The notes under the pieces: generated by a model | The model's database searches: none | Seen by the model: the letters and a program-made list of their open reading frames with translations, nothing else | What the model was told of the DNA's origin: nothing | NCBI GenBank assembly: GCA_030015575.1 | Contig: JASDDO010000006.1 | Coordinates: 377,602,137 to 377,666,136, forward strand | DNA length: 64,000 nucleotides | Reading direction: 5' to 3' | Source of the DNA: Agapanthus africanus | Taxonomy: Eukaryota > Streptophyta > Magnoliopsida > Asparagales > Amaryllidaceae | Part shown: positions 20,750 to 31,711 of the stretch, in pieces | Numbering within the stretch: position 1 is the first letter of the stretch | Layout of the letters: the number at the start of each line of letters is the position of its first letter | Made by a program: the position numbers and the translations under genes

Positions 20750-21478
20750 AGTGTCTGAAAAGAAAAATCAGTGAGAGTTTAGTGGTCAAATTGATCCTCA
20801 TTAAACAGATATTGGAATTCAAACAATTCTTGGGAAAACAAGTTCTGTTAAGTCACGCAACAAATTCAAATTTGTGTGAATAAGGGTAAAACTCTATGAG
20901 AACACCAGGGGATAAAATTCACGAAGGGTCCCATTGATCTTTCAGAGCTAAGCTCTTCACCAGAGGAATTAAATTCCTTTTATGGAATTAAATTCCAAAA
21001 ACTCATAAAAACATATGAGAAACAAAATCCCATGAAGCCTCAAAAAAGAATCAGAGGGGAGTGCCCGAGATATGAAGGTTTATTGCTCAAAGATCACATC
21101 TTTGGGTCTCTAACAGACGGGTTTCAGAGGAGAGCAAAGTTCTCATAATGGATTTAAAATCCAGAAGTTTTGTTCAAGAAGAAAAGTTCTTTCCGATGTG
21201 CAAGATCTTTACCAAAAAGGGTCTCATTTGACAGAGTTTAACTCTGGAATTGCAATGGCAGAGAACTAAGCTCTGAGGAGGAGAATTAAATTCTCAAAGA
21301 AAACAAAGAAGGAAGAAGATAAAAGAAACAGTGGCTGCCTATGGAACCAAACCCTTGCATTTATAAGACGTGACAAGGGCGGTTCACCTCCCCGTTCCCC
21401 TAGACAATCCAACGGCTGTAGAAGCGACAGCGTTGCACTCACGTACAAGCCAAGTGAGAACAACGCTGTGGGGGCATT
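20750..21478 (+). other. B2 pre-LTR region with micro-hairpins and polypurine tract
   Basis: Short palindromes are frequent: AGAGCTAAGCTCT, GGAATTAAATTCC (twice, about 20968-20998), GGATTTAAAATCC. The polypurine tract CTGTGGGGGCATT (about 21466-21478) leads into the LTR start TGTTCCC at 21479. Confidence 0.65.
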
Positions 21479-24029
21479 TGTTCCCTTATGGAAACTGAAT
21501 AAAAAAATATATAAAAGCAACGGGAAAAGTCCCCAGACGGAGCATCACGTGCCCACACGTGATAGGCGCTGCGCTGGGTAAAGCGAGGCTGAAATTGAGG
21601 CTAAAACTAAGCCTCACGTGTAGACACGTGACTTTCTTAAAACAAAAAATTGGCCAGGAAAAATTCACGTGATAGCACGTGACACTTTTTGATGTGCTTA
21701 ACTTTGAGGGGTCACGTGCTACACGTGATGGGCTCCTATGCCTTCTGAACCAATATAATTAAATTCTAAAATAAAAGGGATCAAAACCCTATTTGGAAAA
21801 TACTTCCTTAGATCTTTCTAAACAAGAAAGATTGCGTTCTGTAAAGTAGAGCGCCGTTGGATTAAAAATCCAATGGTGATAAAAAAATTACCAATTTACA
21901 GAAGAAGATTCTGTATAGAGAAATATTTTCCTAATCTTGTGAGAAAATATCTTCTGTAAAACAGAAGTCCTTAGATTGAAAAATCCAACGGTGAATAAAA
22001 TTCACCGATTGATCTAAAAGATCATTTTGGTTAGTTACAAAATCAATCAAAGTCTCTCAATAAAAGATTTTCAAAACAAATTGATTTTTTTTCTTTCTCC
22101 TATAAATAGGAGCCAGGAGACACAAAGAAAAGGGGGGAAGGAAGATATAGAAAGAGAAGGAGAAAAAGAGCAGAAAGAAAAAGAGAAAAAGAAATTCTAG
22201 GTAAGAGAAGGAACAAAATACAGAGAGAATATCTCATCTCCTTTTCACCTCCATAAGAGTTTAACTCTTCTAAAAAGTACTTAGTTCTTCCTCTGGTTGA
22301 GATCTGCAGAAGCAGATCTCCCCACAAGTTGAGAATTTAATTCTCATCGGGGAGATTCAGCCAAGCAGATCCAAAACCTAGGGGAAGATCTAAGTTCAGA
22401 GAATTTAATTCTCCCAAAAAATATATAGGAATTTAATTCCTCTGATAAAATAAGGATTTAACCTTTCATATAAGAACTCAGTTCTTTCTTATGGTGAAAG
22501 ATCTGCAGAAGCAGATCTCCTCACAAGTTGAGAACCTAAGAGAAAAGCTAAGTCCTAAGAATTTAATTCTTACAAAACACTGGGTTTGAAAGCCTCGAAA
22601 CTAAGGATCACCATGCACGTAAGAGGATTGGCACCCAATATAATAACAGCCGATCACGTGCTCCCACATGAGTACTTTTGATGAACAAAAGAGGATAACC
22701 GAGATTGGCTCACGTGATCACACGTGATCCGAAAGTAGTGCTTAGCACTTACAAAGCAAATAGGGAATAAATCAAAGGCAGTTTCCATTTTTAGCGCCTC
22801 ACGTGACCCCCCGAGAGCGCCTCACATTGTTAGTGGCGGACACTACTTCAAGCACCTCACGTGAGAGCACGTGAGCGCTAAGCATAACACTATGAAATGA
22901 CAATATTGACCAAACACAGATCAAATTTCCCGAGGACCATCAATTGAGCTCTTCATGCTCAGGGTCTCCAAAATCGATCTCAGTTCTAAAGACAGCTAAT
23001 AAGCTCCTAACTGATGGCATCTAGACTGATGTTCATCCCATTTCCCCCCAGTCGGGACATTGGTTCGAGGGTACATCACTCCACACCTCTGATACATGTC
23101 GTTGTAATTACTCAACGTCTTCAGAGAGATAGAGGGTCCTAATAACCAATAACTTTTGGCGCACCCCCAAACTGTCAAACTAAAGCACCACAGACCGTAA
23201 TGTTTTAAAACTAATTATGGACCACAGCGTCCTTAAAATAAACCTTCACCTCAAAAAAAGGCGATCTGTGGACCACAACGTCCCTAAACTAAACTCTATG
23301 GACTATGAGGTCCTTAAACTCATGTACTATGATGTCCTTAAACCTTACAGACTATGATGTCTCTAAACTAGACCATGACGACTTTAAACTATGGACTATG
23401 ATGTCCTTAAACTCATATAGACTATGATGTCCTTAAACCCAATGGACCGTAATGTCCCTAAACTAAAACAATAGAGCCCACATGCTCTTTTGTTGGATCT
23501 AAATGATCCTAAACCCTTGTTAAGTAGATCTTAGTCTAAAATTAGACTAACGTATCCTTAACAAACGTTTGAGTTGATCTTAGTCTAAAATAAGATTAAC
23601 GATCCTTAAACCAACCCAAACCCAAATCTAAGAAAATACGGATTTGGACTAATCTACGCCCTACGGGCGACAATATAAATTAGTCTCCGTATACAATCCA
23701 CGGGAAACCAAGAACAAAACAAACACACACGACATGAAGTGACCTCCTGGAGAAGGAGAAAGTGGTTACCGCGACGCGGTAGCATAATTAACTGCAGGGG
23801 CTTGCACTTGCAGGGAAGAGCATCCCCACAATCAAAAAACCCCTCGTACACGAAGAGGAATCTGACGAAGTCTGCTACAATGGCCGCATCTGTCTAAACC
23901 TCCGATACGCAGTGCCATAAATCAACTTGGCATCTTCGGAGAGGTGGACGGATAAACCCAAACAGCATCTGCCCCGAAAATTCAGGCCAGACGTCCCAAC
24001 GTCCCGGTCGCGTCTTTCGGTGGTAAACA
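21479..24029 (+). repeat. B2 3' LTR (2551 bp)
   Basis: It starts TGTTCCCTTATGG and ends GGTAAACA. It contains CACGTG sites (about 21544-21725 and 22615-22880), micro-hairpins around 21840-22030, the TATA box CTATAAATAG at 22100-22109, GAATTTAATTC palindromes at 22330-22570, and 4-bp stem-loop units at 23190-23470 (AGACTATGATGTCT at 23349-23362). GTATACAATCCACGGG is at 23689-23704. The flank GGTCA at 24030-24034 is its right-hand target site. Confidence 0.85.
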
Positions 24030-24466
24030 GGTCACATCAATGAAATACGGTTGACGAAATTACATATAGTGGAATATTTAGATCCGTTTGAATATCGGTC
24101 TTATGCAACTTTTCAATCATGTCTCAAAGGAAAGATGGCAAAGTCTATGTTCACTGGACACAGAGTAAGAGCCAGCGAGCTCTGGGAACTCATACATAGC
24201 GACATGTGTGGTCCAATTTCTACACATTCAAGAAGTGGTTATTCTTACTTCATTACTTTTACGGATGATTTCTCAAGGTACGAACATGTATTCTTGATGA
24301 AATATAAATCCGAGGCCTTTGAGAAATTCCGGGAATACAAGAATGAAATGGAAAAACAAACCGGCAAAAGTATCAAGACACTTAGATCTGATCGAGGTGG
24401 TGAATACTTGAGTGCCGAGGTCCTGGATTACTTAAAAGAGAATGGAATTCCCTCTCAGCTTACTCC
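24030..24466 (+). pseudogene. pol: Element E piece 1: Ty1/copia pre-integrase and integrase core (fossil)
   Basis: It encodes a GAG-pre-integrase tail (LKGKMAKSMFTGH) and the integrase core start: HSDMCGPIST, YFITFTDDFSRY, and TLRSDRGGEYLS with the second catalytic aspartate. Family knowledge: in Ty1/copia the integrase precedes reverse transcriptase. The piece is bounded on the left by the B2 LTR and on the right by the C LTR, so it is the host of both insertions. It is broken by large insertions and several smaller changes. Confidence 0.88.
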
Positions 24467-25941
24467 TGTTGGGGTAAAAATTTACACCCCTGTTGACCGA
24501 GTCAAAGTCAAGGTCAACCCCCAAGCTAGGTGGGCCCAAGCCCAGGTCAAGCGAGCCCATGCCCAAGTCGAGCCCGCGGCCAGCCTCCACATGCCAACAA
24601 CAAAATCATGTAATAAATATTTTTTATGTAATTTTTTATACATGAATGTATGCAAAATGGGCATAAAGCCAATATTTTGTAAGCCCATAGCTTATGTGCA
24701 AAAATGAAATGGCACATGAGCCATGGGATGGGCAAAATGCCATTTTTGTAAAGCCCAAGGGGATATATGTAAATATGTAAGCCTATATAAGGCAACATGA
24801 TGATGAATAATGGAATACTTTTCATTCTCTCAAAAACCTAGGGTTTGTATTTCTTTCCCTTTTCTGAAGGTCTCAAACCTTCTTCTTTCTTCTGAATTAA
24901 ATCAAGAGTTTTACTCTTCCTTTTCAAAAACAAAATAGTTTTTCACCACTAAACCCACAAAGGGGAACTTGGATCTGTCTTTAGATCCCCAAAAGGAGAG
25001 ATTTTGGGATCTCACATCTCTTGATCTTCAAGATCCAGCGAACAGAGGAGGAAGAAGAAGAACCCCTTTCACTAAACCCCCCAAAAAAAACACACTCAGG
25101 AGTCCAACTCCTCTCTGATTTCTCTTCCGAGAAATTTTTTTAGGCTAAATGTCTCTTTTTCTCGCCGGCGCTCAAGCGCAGAGCGCCCGCGTGCCGACAC
25201 GTGGCGTGCTTTCGCTCGAGCGCAAGTCGCCCCAGTGCCGACACGTGGCGCGCTTGCGCTCCAGCGCAAGTCGCCCCGGTGCCGACATGTGTCAAGCGCG
25301 AGCGCTCGAGCGCAAGTCGCCCCGGTGTCGACACGTGGCGTGCTTGCGCTCGAGTGCCCAGCGCTCTAGCGCAAGTCACCCCCGTGTCGACACGTGGCGC
25401 ACTTGCGCTCGAGCGTCAGGCGCTGAAGCGCAAAGCACCCACGTGCCGACACGTGGCGCGCTTGCTCTCAAGCGCCCAGCGCTCAAGCGCAGAGCGCCCA
25501 CGTGCCGACACGTGGCACTCTAGCGCCTGAGCGCACAGCGCCCAAGGTGCTGCCCTCCCGCATCCTTTGGATGCCTTTTCTTCCTTTTATACACACACAC
25601 ACACACATATATATATATACATATGTGCGCACACACATACACCACGACACTGTCCCCCCGTGAAAACTCTGCATGGCTCCCGATATATCCAAACCCCCCT
25701 TCCAAAACAACATGCACGTACACTGCACATTGAGTTCGCATGACCAGTTTAACCCGTTAATCGGAGGTTCTCTCGCCCCAAAGGCGAGGGGTAATTAACG
25801 GCAGCTTAGTCCGCGGCTGTCGGAGATTCGCATCCCCACAATCATTAAACCCCGGCCTACCCTAGGCAGGGGGAATCTGTAGTACGCCTGACAAGCGCGC
25901 GCGTATTCCCATCTCAATGGGGTGACGAAAAGCACCCTACA
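24467..25941 (+). repeat. Element C 5' LTR (1475 bp)
   Basis: It starts TGTTGGGG and ends CACCCTACA. The TATA box CTATATAAGG is at 24783-24792. A micro-hairpin chain follows: GAAGGT/ACCTTC 24866-24882, AAGAGT/ACTCTT 24904-24918, GGATCT/AGATCC 24971-24988, GATCTT-c-AAGATC 25023-25035, GGAGT/ACTCC 25099-25111. Then come an imperfect array with CACGTGG and GCGCTCGAGCGCAAG (25170-25530) and a CA/TA microsatellite (about 25590-25650). Confidence 0.92.
24783..24792 (+). promoter_or_regulatory. TATA box of element C 5' LTR
   Basis: CTATATAAGG is conserved in the 3' LTR at 32029-32038 and in both D LTRs (minus strand). Confidence 0.75.
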
Positions 25942-25946
25942 GATTC

Positions 25947-25964
25947 TGGCACACCCGGTGGGAC
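25947..25964 (+). promoter_or_regulatory. Element C primer-binding site
   Basis: TGGCACACCCGGTGGGAC follows the LTR end after the 5-nt spacer GATTC, the same arrangement as in A and D. The primer tRNA was not identified. Confidence 0.78.
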
Positions 25965-26083
25965 CAATCTCTCCTCCCATATTTCGGGTTAAGCATTCAT
26001 GCGAACTCAATCATTATACATACCTGTATTTATACTAAAATAATGCTCTTTCATGCAGATTTTCAAGAAATCACCTTCCGACG

Positions 26084-26335
26084 ATGTCTTCGATGATGAA
26101 CTCAGCTTCCGTCTCCTACACGATGAAGATAGACTCCGGGACGGTCCTTCCGGCCAGTCTCGGGCGACAATGGGAGGAGCCGCTGCTACCATTCGGCTCT
26201 ATTATGTTCTTCCCTGTTGGCGCCATCCCGGCTCCTCAAGCCCCGGTGGCAGACAAACCGGTCTCGAAAGGCAGGAGACCAAATGTGGTGGTCGCGAGGG
26301 CACCTCAGCCCAAGCGCAAGTCTGTTTCCGAATGA
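26084..26335 (+). CDS. gag: Element C Gag N-terminal segment 1
   Basis: This 83-residue frame begins about 120 bp after the primer site. It carries SYTMKIDSGTVLPASLGRQW, matched in D by SYMMKMDSRTVLPAILGRQW. It ends in a KRKSV motif that corresponds to the SVFxRL repeats of A. Function unknown; being first after the leader it is probably where translation of Gag starts. Confidence 0.65.
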   Translation: MSSMMNSASVSYTMKIDSGTVLPASLGRQWEEPLLPFGSIMFFPVGAIPAPQAPVADKPVSKGRRPNVVVARAPQPKRKSVSE

Positions 26336-26341
26336 CTCTCC

Positions 26342-27049
26342 ATGGCCCCAGCTGGGGGCAAAGCCATCAACACCAACAAAGCTACAACGCGTCCCGAGCA
26401 AGCTCCAGCGGTGCCCTTGACCACTGCTCGCTCGGGTGTCTTCTCTAAGCTCCCCTCTAATCAACTCACAATGGCTTCCCGGATAGCGGATGCCCGCCAA
26501 GCCTTCAAAATCGAGAAGCTGAGGGAGAAAAGGCTCAGATATAGAGCCAACAAAAGGGCTAGGGCTCCTGCCAGGCTAAACCTCATGAGGTTCGAAGAAC
26601 AGGGTTACCCCACCGAAGACGAGGAAATGACTGGGTATGCGGTCCACACTGTCTACATGGTGGGCACGCGCGGTAAGAGGAAGGACGGGGCTACCACATC
26701 TCAAATCCAATCTGGCTTGAATGTGGTTGCCGCTTCCCAAGAACAGCCGCCTCCGCTAGATGATGAAAACCCTCTAGGTGAGGCTGATAGGCAGAGAGAG
26801 CCCTCGGTTCATGAGGAGTCAGGCTCGGAAAGCGAAGATGAGCCAATCTTCCGTTCCGAGAACGCAGAGCAGCAACTTCTCCAAGAGCTCCGAAAACAGC
26901 TCAGAAGCAAAGATAAGGAGATGGCCAAGCTTTACTCAAAAATTGATGACTTGACAAATGTCGTCTTACAGCTCACGACCCAGCTTGCCTCTGAGCCGCC
27001 CAATCAGGCGCAGGGCTCTCATGAACCGGGAAATTGTGTCCCAAAGTAG
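26342..27049 (+). CDS. gag: Element C Gag N-terminal segment 2 with coiled coil
   Basis: This 235-residue frame has an RSGVFSKL motif, a basic helix (FKIEKLREKRLRYRANKR) and the AVHTVYMVG pattern shared with A and D. An acidic serine-rich stretch follows, then a coiled coil at about 178-222 (LLQELRKQLRSKDKEMAKLY). The coiled coil would fit Gag multimerisation (inference). It corresponds to 59373-60044 (minus) in D. Confidence 0.7.
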   Translation: MAPAGGKAINTNKATTRPEQAPAVPLTTARSGVFSKLPSNQLTMASRIADARQAFKIEKLREKRLRYRANKRARAPARLNLMRFEEQGYPTEDEEMTGYAVHTVYMVGTRGKRKDGATTSQIQSGLNVVAASQEQPPPLDDENPLGEADRQREPSVHEESGSESEDEPIFRSENAEQQLLQELRKQLRSKDKEMAKLYSKIDDLTNVVLQLTTQLASEPPNQAQGSHEPGNCVPK

Positions 27050-27076
27050 CCGACGCCTATTCCCTCATATCCAAAA

Positions 27077-28321
27077 GTGGGTGAACCGCATGAAAATCAG
27101 TCGCATCCTATCTCGGGAAATATCTTGGCTACCGATGACAGTAGCCCGCTAACTCAAGATCAAATTATGGATTTGGTTGCCAGCAAAGTAAAAACATTGG
27201 TGGCTGAAGCCGAAGCGCAAAAAGATATCAGCAGTAGTGGGAGACCATATCCTGCTCAGTATGATCTGGTAGAATTTCCTAGCGGCTATGTCATCCCCAA
27301 ATTCGGAAGATTCGATGGGATGGGAAATGCGAATCAACACATCGCCCACTTCAAAGCCTCATGCGGGAATACTGGGGGCAATGATGCGCTTCTCCTCCGC
27401 CAGTTCGTTAATAGCTTGACCGATGTTGCTTTCGACTGGTACGCGAGCATACCAGATGGCTCCGTTTCTACTTTCGTCCAAATAGAATTTTTGTTTCGAC
27501 AAAAATTCATGAGCGTCAGCGATAAGATCACCATTTCCGAGCTCGTAAGGACCAAGCCCAAGAACAACGAAAGCTGCACGGATTTTATAATCCGATGGCG
27601 CAATCTCTCCGTCAAATGCGAACCGCCGATAGAGCAGGACCAATCTGTCAGTCTCCTCGTCGGAAATCTCAACAATTGGATGGCCCCGTTTCTATGCACC
27701 GCGGGTCTCAAAACATTCCAAGAGCTGACCAGGAAAGTTCAGATACTGGAGCGCTCAAAACAGGAGTCCTCCTCGGATTCCCAAAATAACAATAGGTCCT
27801 GGAGAAACCGAAAGGACGATAATCGTAAAGGCGGAAACTCCGATGATTCTGAATCTTTCAACACTTCGGCTAACCGAAACAAGCAAGGGATGAGCGGGCC
27901 TAGCACCAACCAGCCTCGAAAGCCGGTGTTCGGAGAGGGAGGAGAATCTCCACTCAAAGAGAAGCTGGATAAGGTCTATTCCTTCAGAAGGGACAAAATC
28001 CGTAAAATATTCAAAGACGCCCTGAAGAACGGTCTACAACTGCCAGAGTCAAAAAGATCGCAGGAAGCGAATAGGACCGACGACCCTAAATACTGCCCCT
28101 ATCACAGAGTGATAGGTCATGCCATTGAGGACTGCTTCGTCTTCAAAGATTGGGTCGAAAAGCAATACAAGGAAGGAGAGATAGAACTATCCAAAGGCGT
28201 GTTAACAAACTATCCAGCTGCGACCGCCAATTTCATACAAACGGAGACCGAAGTTCTTCGTGAAACTGATTCTCTCAAACATCTGCTTTTCTTTGAAAAC
28301 AGTCGACCACCACGTCATTAA
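27077..28321 (+). CDS. gag: Element C Gag core and zinc finger
   Basis: This 414-residue open frame aligns with the A Gag: GYVIPKFGRFDGMGN, LLLRQFVNSLTD, FIIRWRNLSVKC. One C-x2-H-x4-H-x4-C finger (CPYHRVIGHAIEDC) lies at about 338-352, preceded by the KVYSFRRDKIRKIF helix. The frame ends without any protease. In the family, Gag packages element RNA; a Gag-only element could supply its own Gag while borrowing Pol (inference). It looks intact over its length. Confidence 0.85.
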   Translation: MGEPHENQSHPISGNILATDDSSPLTQDQIMDLVASKVKTLVAEAEAQKDISSSGRPYPAQYDLVEFPSGYVIPKFGRFDGMGNANQHIAHFKASCGNTGGNDALLLRQFVNSLTDVAFDWYASIPDGSVSTFVQIEFLFRQKFMSVSDKITISELVRTKPKNNESCTDFIIRWRNLSVKCEPPIEQDQSVSLLVGNLNNWMAPFLCTAGLKTFQELTRKVQILERSKQESSSDSQNNNRSWRNRKDDNRKGGNSDDSESFNTSANRNKQGMSGPSTNQPRKPVFGEGGESPLKEKLDKVYSFRRDKIRKIFKDALKNGLQLPESKRSQEANRTDDPKYCPYHRVIGHAIEDCFVFKDWVEKQYKEGEIELSKGVLTNYPAATANFIQTETEVLRETDSLKHLLFFENSRPPRH

Positions 28322-28846
28322 ACTGGGAACAGTCGACTTCTAAGTCGTTAAACTGGGAATGTAAAAAGAAATATGTGAATAAACAAAAAAAATGTGTAAA
28401 TAAAAGAAAAAAATAAAGCCGAAATGATTGGGCAACTCGCAATAAAGATCAGCGAGTGAATAAAAATGAGAATAAAGCCAAAATGATTGGGCAACTCGCA
28501 ATAAAGATCAGCGAGTGGCCGAAATGATAGGGCAATCGCGATCTTCGCGATAAGAAAAGCTGAAATGATAGAGCAATCACGGTAAAACAAAAACGAAAAC
28601 AAAAACAAACAAACAAAATAAAGGTGGATGATGAGTCGCTCCTGGTACCATATTCCAGTGCAACGATGCAGACGCCAACAAAAATTCAATTTCCAAAATT
28701 CTCCCGGCCCTAGGGCCAGTCCACAAATTGACTGCCGTATACAATCCACGGGCTCAAATAATTCCCATCATACCTATGCCCCACCGCAATCACCAGTTAC
28801 GCGGCCGGTCTCTGCCTTTGGAATTATGCTCCATTGAGAAAACCCA
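28322..28846 (+). other. Element C start of 3' region, no gene
   Basis: It holds a 4-bp stem unit CGACTTCTAAGTCG (28334-28347), the CTCGC/GCGAG module and ATCGCGATCTTCGCGAT (28535-28551). One copy of the GATGATGAGTCGCTCCTGG module and GTATACAATCCACGGG (28737-28752) follow. Confidence 0.7.
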
Positions 28847-29800
28847 CTCATGTGTCCTCACGATACATGAGGAGAACAAACCTTTGTGGGATCCTTACGA
28901 CTCTTAAAGGAAAAACACACTTAAGAGTCCTCACGACTTCTAAGGAGAAAATACACCTGCGAGATCCTTACGACTCATAGGGAGAAAATGCTTTATGGGA
29001 CCCTCACGACCCATAAAATTGAAAAGCCATAGGTGATAGGGATCTAAACCTGTCTCCTAAGCCATCGCTCCCCAATCCCCAAGTGGCGAATGATGAGTCG
29101 CTCCTGGTACCATATTCCAGTATAGCGATGCAGACGCCAACCAAATTCCAAATCCCAATCCCTAAAGGGCGAATGATGAGTCGCTCCTGGTACCATATTC
29201 CAGTGCAGCGATGCAGACGCCAACCAAATTCCAAATCCCATACCCCAACGGCGAATGATGAGTCGCTCCTGGTACCATATTCCAGTGCAGCGATGCAGAC
29301 GCCAACAAAGTCCCAAAATTTTTTATGGCCCTACGGTCTGGATTATACATCCTGCAAAACCGTATACAATCCACGGGCGTAAAACAATCCCAATATCTCC
29401 AAAATAATAATAATAATAATAATAAAAAAGGTATGTCCACAAGCAAAATGGGCACGGGTGAAAACCCGAAAGGGCTCCGTGAGTAAAAACAGCAGCACTG
29501 CCGGCGAGTTTGTGAAAACCCGAAAGGGCGCAAACTCGTGAGAAAGAGATGAAATGCACTCACAAGGTCCTCTCGACTTTGTGAGGAGAAAATTCCCGCG
29601 TGAGATCTTTACGACTCATAAAGGAGCAACACACTTGGGGGTCCCCACGACTCCCAAGGAGAAAATACACTTACGGGATCCTTACGCCCCGTAAGGAGAA
29701 AATGCTTTGTGAGACCCTTACGGCTCATAAAATTGAAAAGTCTTAAGTGATGAGGGATCTAAACCTGTCTCCTAAGGCATCGTTTCCTAATAAGCAAACG
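28847..29800 (+). repeat. Element C hairpin ladders
   Basis: Constant-loop hairpins: CTCATGTGT/ATACATGAG 28847-28871, TTTATGGG/CCCATAAA 28992-29017, CTTACGGG/CCCGTAAG 29670-29695. Between the two ladder blocks are three copies of the GATGATGAGTCGCTCCTGG module (about 29090-29310), GTATACAATCCACGGG (29362-29377) and a short AAT microsatellite (29402-29425). Confidence 0.88.
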
Positions 29801-30050
29801 CAAATGATGATTCGCTCCTGGTACCATATTCCAGTGTATCGATGCTGATGCCAAACAAAAAAAACCAATCCCCAAATCCTCTCACGCAAATGATGATTCG
29901 CTCCTGGTACCATATTTCAGTGTAGCGATGCTGATGCCAAACAAAAAAAAAACCAATTCCCAAATCCTCTTATGGCAAATGATGATTCGATCCTGGTACC
30001 ATATTCTAGTGTAGCGATACTGATGTCAACCCAAATCAAATCAAACCAAC
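29801..30050 (+). repeat. Element C GATGATTCGCTCCTGG module, three copies
   Basis: Three copies of about 85-100 bp contain TGGTACCATATTCCAGTGT and AGCGATGCTGATGCC. The same module is present in B1 (9689-9735), B2 (16978-17105) and D (38170-38410 and 57120-57600). Confidence 0.85.
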
Positions 30051-31640
30051 AACCTCTACGGCGGAATCATGCTCCGTCCCAGAATTTACCCCGTGTCGAA
30101 ATCATGCTTCGCCTCGGGATATCTACCTTCCCTGCCGGAATTATACTCCACCTCGGAATCAAATCAACCAACCAGCTCTGCGTCGGAGTCGAGCTTCGTC
30201 TCAGAATGTGCACCCCATGTCGAAATGATGCTTCGCCTCAGTGTACCTTCCTTCTCTGTCGAAATTATGCTTCGTCTCGGAATCAAGTCAGCCAACAAGC
30301 TCTGCGCCGGAATCATGCTCCGCCTTAGAACGTACCCCGTGTCGAAATCATGCTTCACCTCGGGATATCTACCTTCCCTACCGGAATTATGCTCCGCCTC
30401 GGAATCAAGTCAACCAACAAGCTCTGCGCCGGAATCATGCTCCGTCTCAGAATGTACCCCGTGTCGAAATCATGCTTCGCCTCAGAGTATTTGCCTTCTC
30501 TGTCGGAATTATGCTTCGCCTGGGAATTAACCTCCGCATCGAAATTATGCTTCGGTTAGAATGTCTGTCACCCTTCGGAATGATGCTCTGAATCCTGGAA
30601 TTATGCTCCGCTCTTCGGAACGATGCTCCGAATCCTTGAATTATGCTCCGCTCATCGGAATGATGCTCCGATCGTTGGATTTATGCTCCGCTCATCGGAA
30701 TGATGCTCCGATCTCTGGAATCATGCTCCGCCCTTCGGAATGATGCTCCGATCTCTGGAATCATGCTCCGCTCATCGGAATGATGCTCCGATCCTTGGAT
30801 TGATGCTCCGCTCATCGGAATGATGCTCCGATCCCTGGAATCATGCTCCGCTCATCGGAATGATGCTCCGATCCTTGGATATATGCTCCGCTCATCGGAA
30901 TGATGCTCCGATCCCTGGAATCATGCTCCGCTCATCGGAATGATGCTCCGATCTCTGGAATCATGCTCCGCTCATCGGAATGATGCTCCGATCCTTGGAT
31001 GTAGCGCTCATCGGAATGATGCTCCGATCCCTGGAATCATGCTCCGCTCATCGGAATGATGCTCCGATCTCTGGAATGATGCTCCGCTCATCGGAATGAT
31101 GCTCCGATCCCTGGAATCATGCTCTGCTCATCGGAATGATGCTCCGATCCTTGGAATCATGCTCCGCCCTTCGAAATGATGTTCCGAATCCCGGAATTAT
31201 GCTCCGCTCTTCGGAATGATGCTCCGAATCTCCGCTCTTCGGAATGATGCTCCGAATCCTGGAATTATGCTCCGCTCATCGGAATGATGCTCCGATCCTT
31301 AGAATCATGCTCCGCTCTTCGGAATAATGCTCTGAATCCTGGAATTATGCTCCGCTCATCGGAATGATGCTTCGATCTCTGGAATCATGCTCCGCCCTTC
31401 GGAAAGTTGCTCCGATCCCTGGAACCATGCTCTGCCCATCGGAATGATGCTCCGATCCCCTGGAATCATGCTCCGCTCATCGGAATGATGCTTCGATCAC
31501 TGGAACCATGCTCCGCTCATCGGAATGATGCTCCGACGTTGGAATTATGCTCCGCAAATCGGAATGATGCTCCGATCCCCGGGAATCATGCTCCCCGGGA
31601 TGATGCTCCGCCCCCGGAATGATGTTCCACCTCGAAGTTC
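30051..31640 (+). repeat. Element C tandem array, 40-bp unit with TCCG/CGGA stems
   Basis: From about 30570 the unit is two similar 20-bp halves, ATGCTCCGCTCATCGGAATG and ATGCTCCGATCCCTGGAATC. The stem TCCG/CGGA pairs across a 5-nt loop. A more diverged, longer-period form occupies 30060-30560. It fills the slot just before the polypurine tract. Confidence 0.93.
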
Positions 31641-31698
31641 AGCTTCAAGATCCTTCAATTTCGTGCACACAACTTATGCATTCGGTGTGCATTCATTG

Positions 31699-31711
31699 AT
31701 GGGGGGAAATT
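31699..31711 (+). promoter_or_regulatory. Element C polypurine tract
   Basis: GATGGGGGGAAAT sits directly before the 3' LTR. D has GATGGGGGGCACTT at the same place. Confidence 0.8.

Larger units (their letters stand above)
14364..24029 (+). mobile_element. Element B2: Tat-lineage gypsy element, 5' half absent
   Basis: It reads from RNase H/integrase linker through integrase, a 5.7-kb 3' region, a polypurine tract and a complete LTR (21479-24029). The LTR end is followed by GGTCA and copia integrase-region sequence, so B2 sits in element E. Its left end joins the B1 LTR near 14363 without primer site, gag, protease or reverse transcriptase. It is broken. Confidence 0.78.

Noticed and set aside
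25149-25530. Alanine/arginine/serine-rich frames in the C LTRs (also 32416-32831) and similar ones in D LTRs
   Set aside because: They come from the GC-rich CACGTG repeat array in the LTR, open in several frames on both strands, with no conserved protein features.
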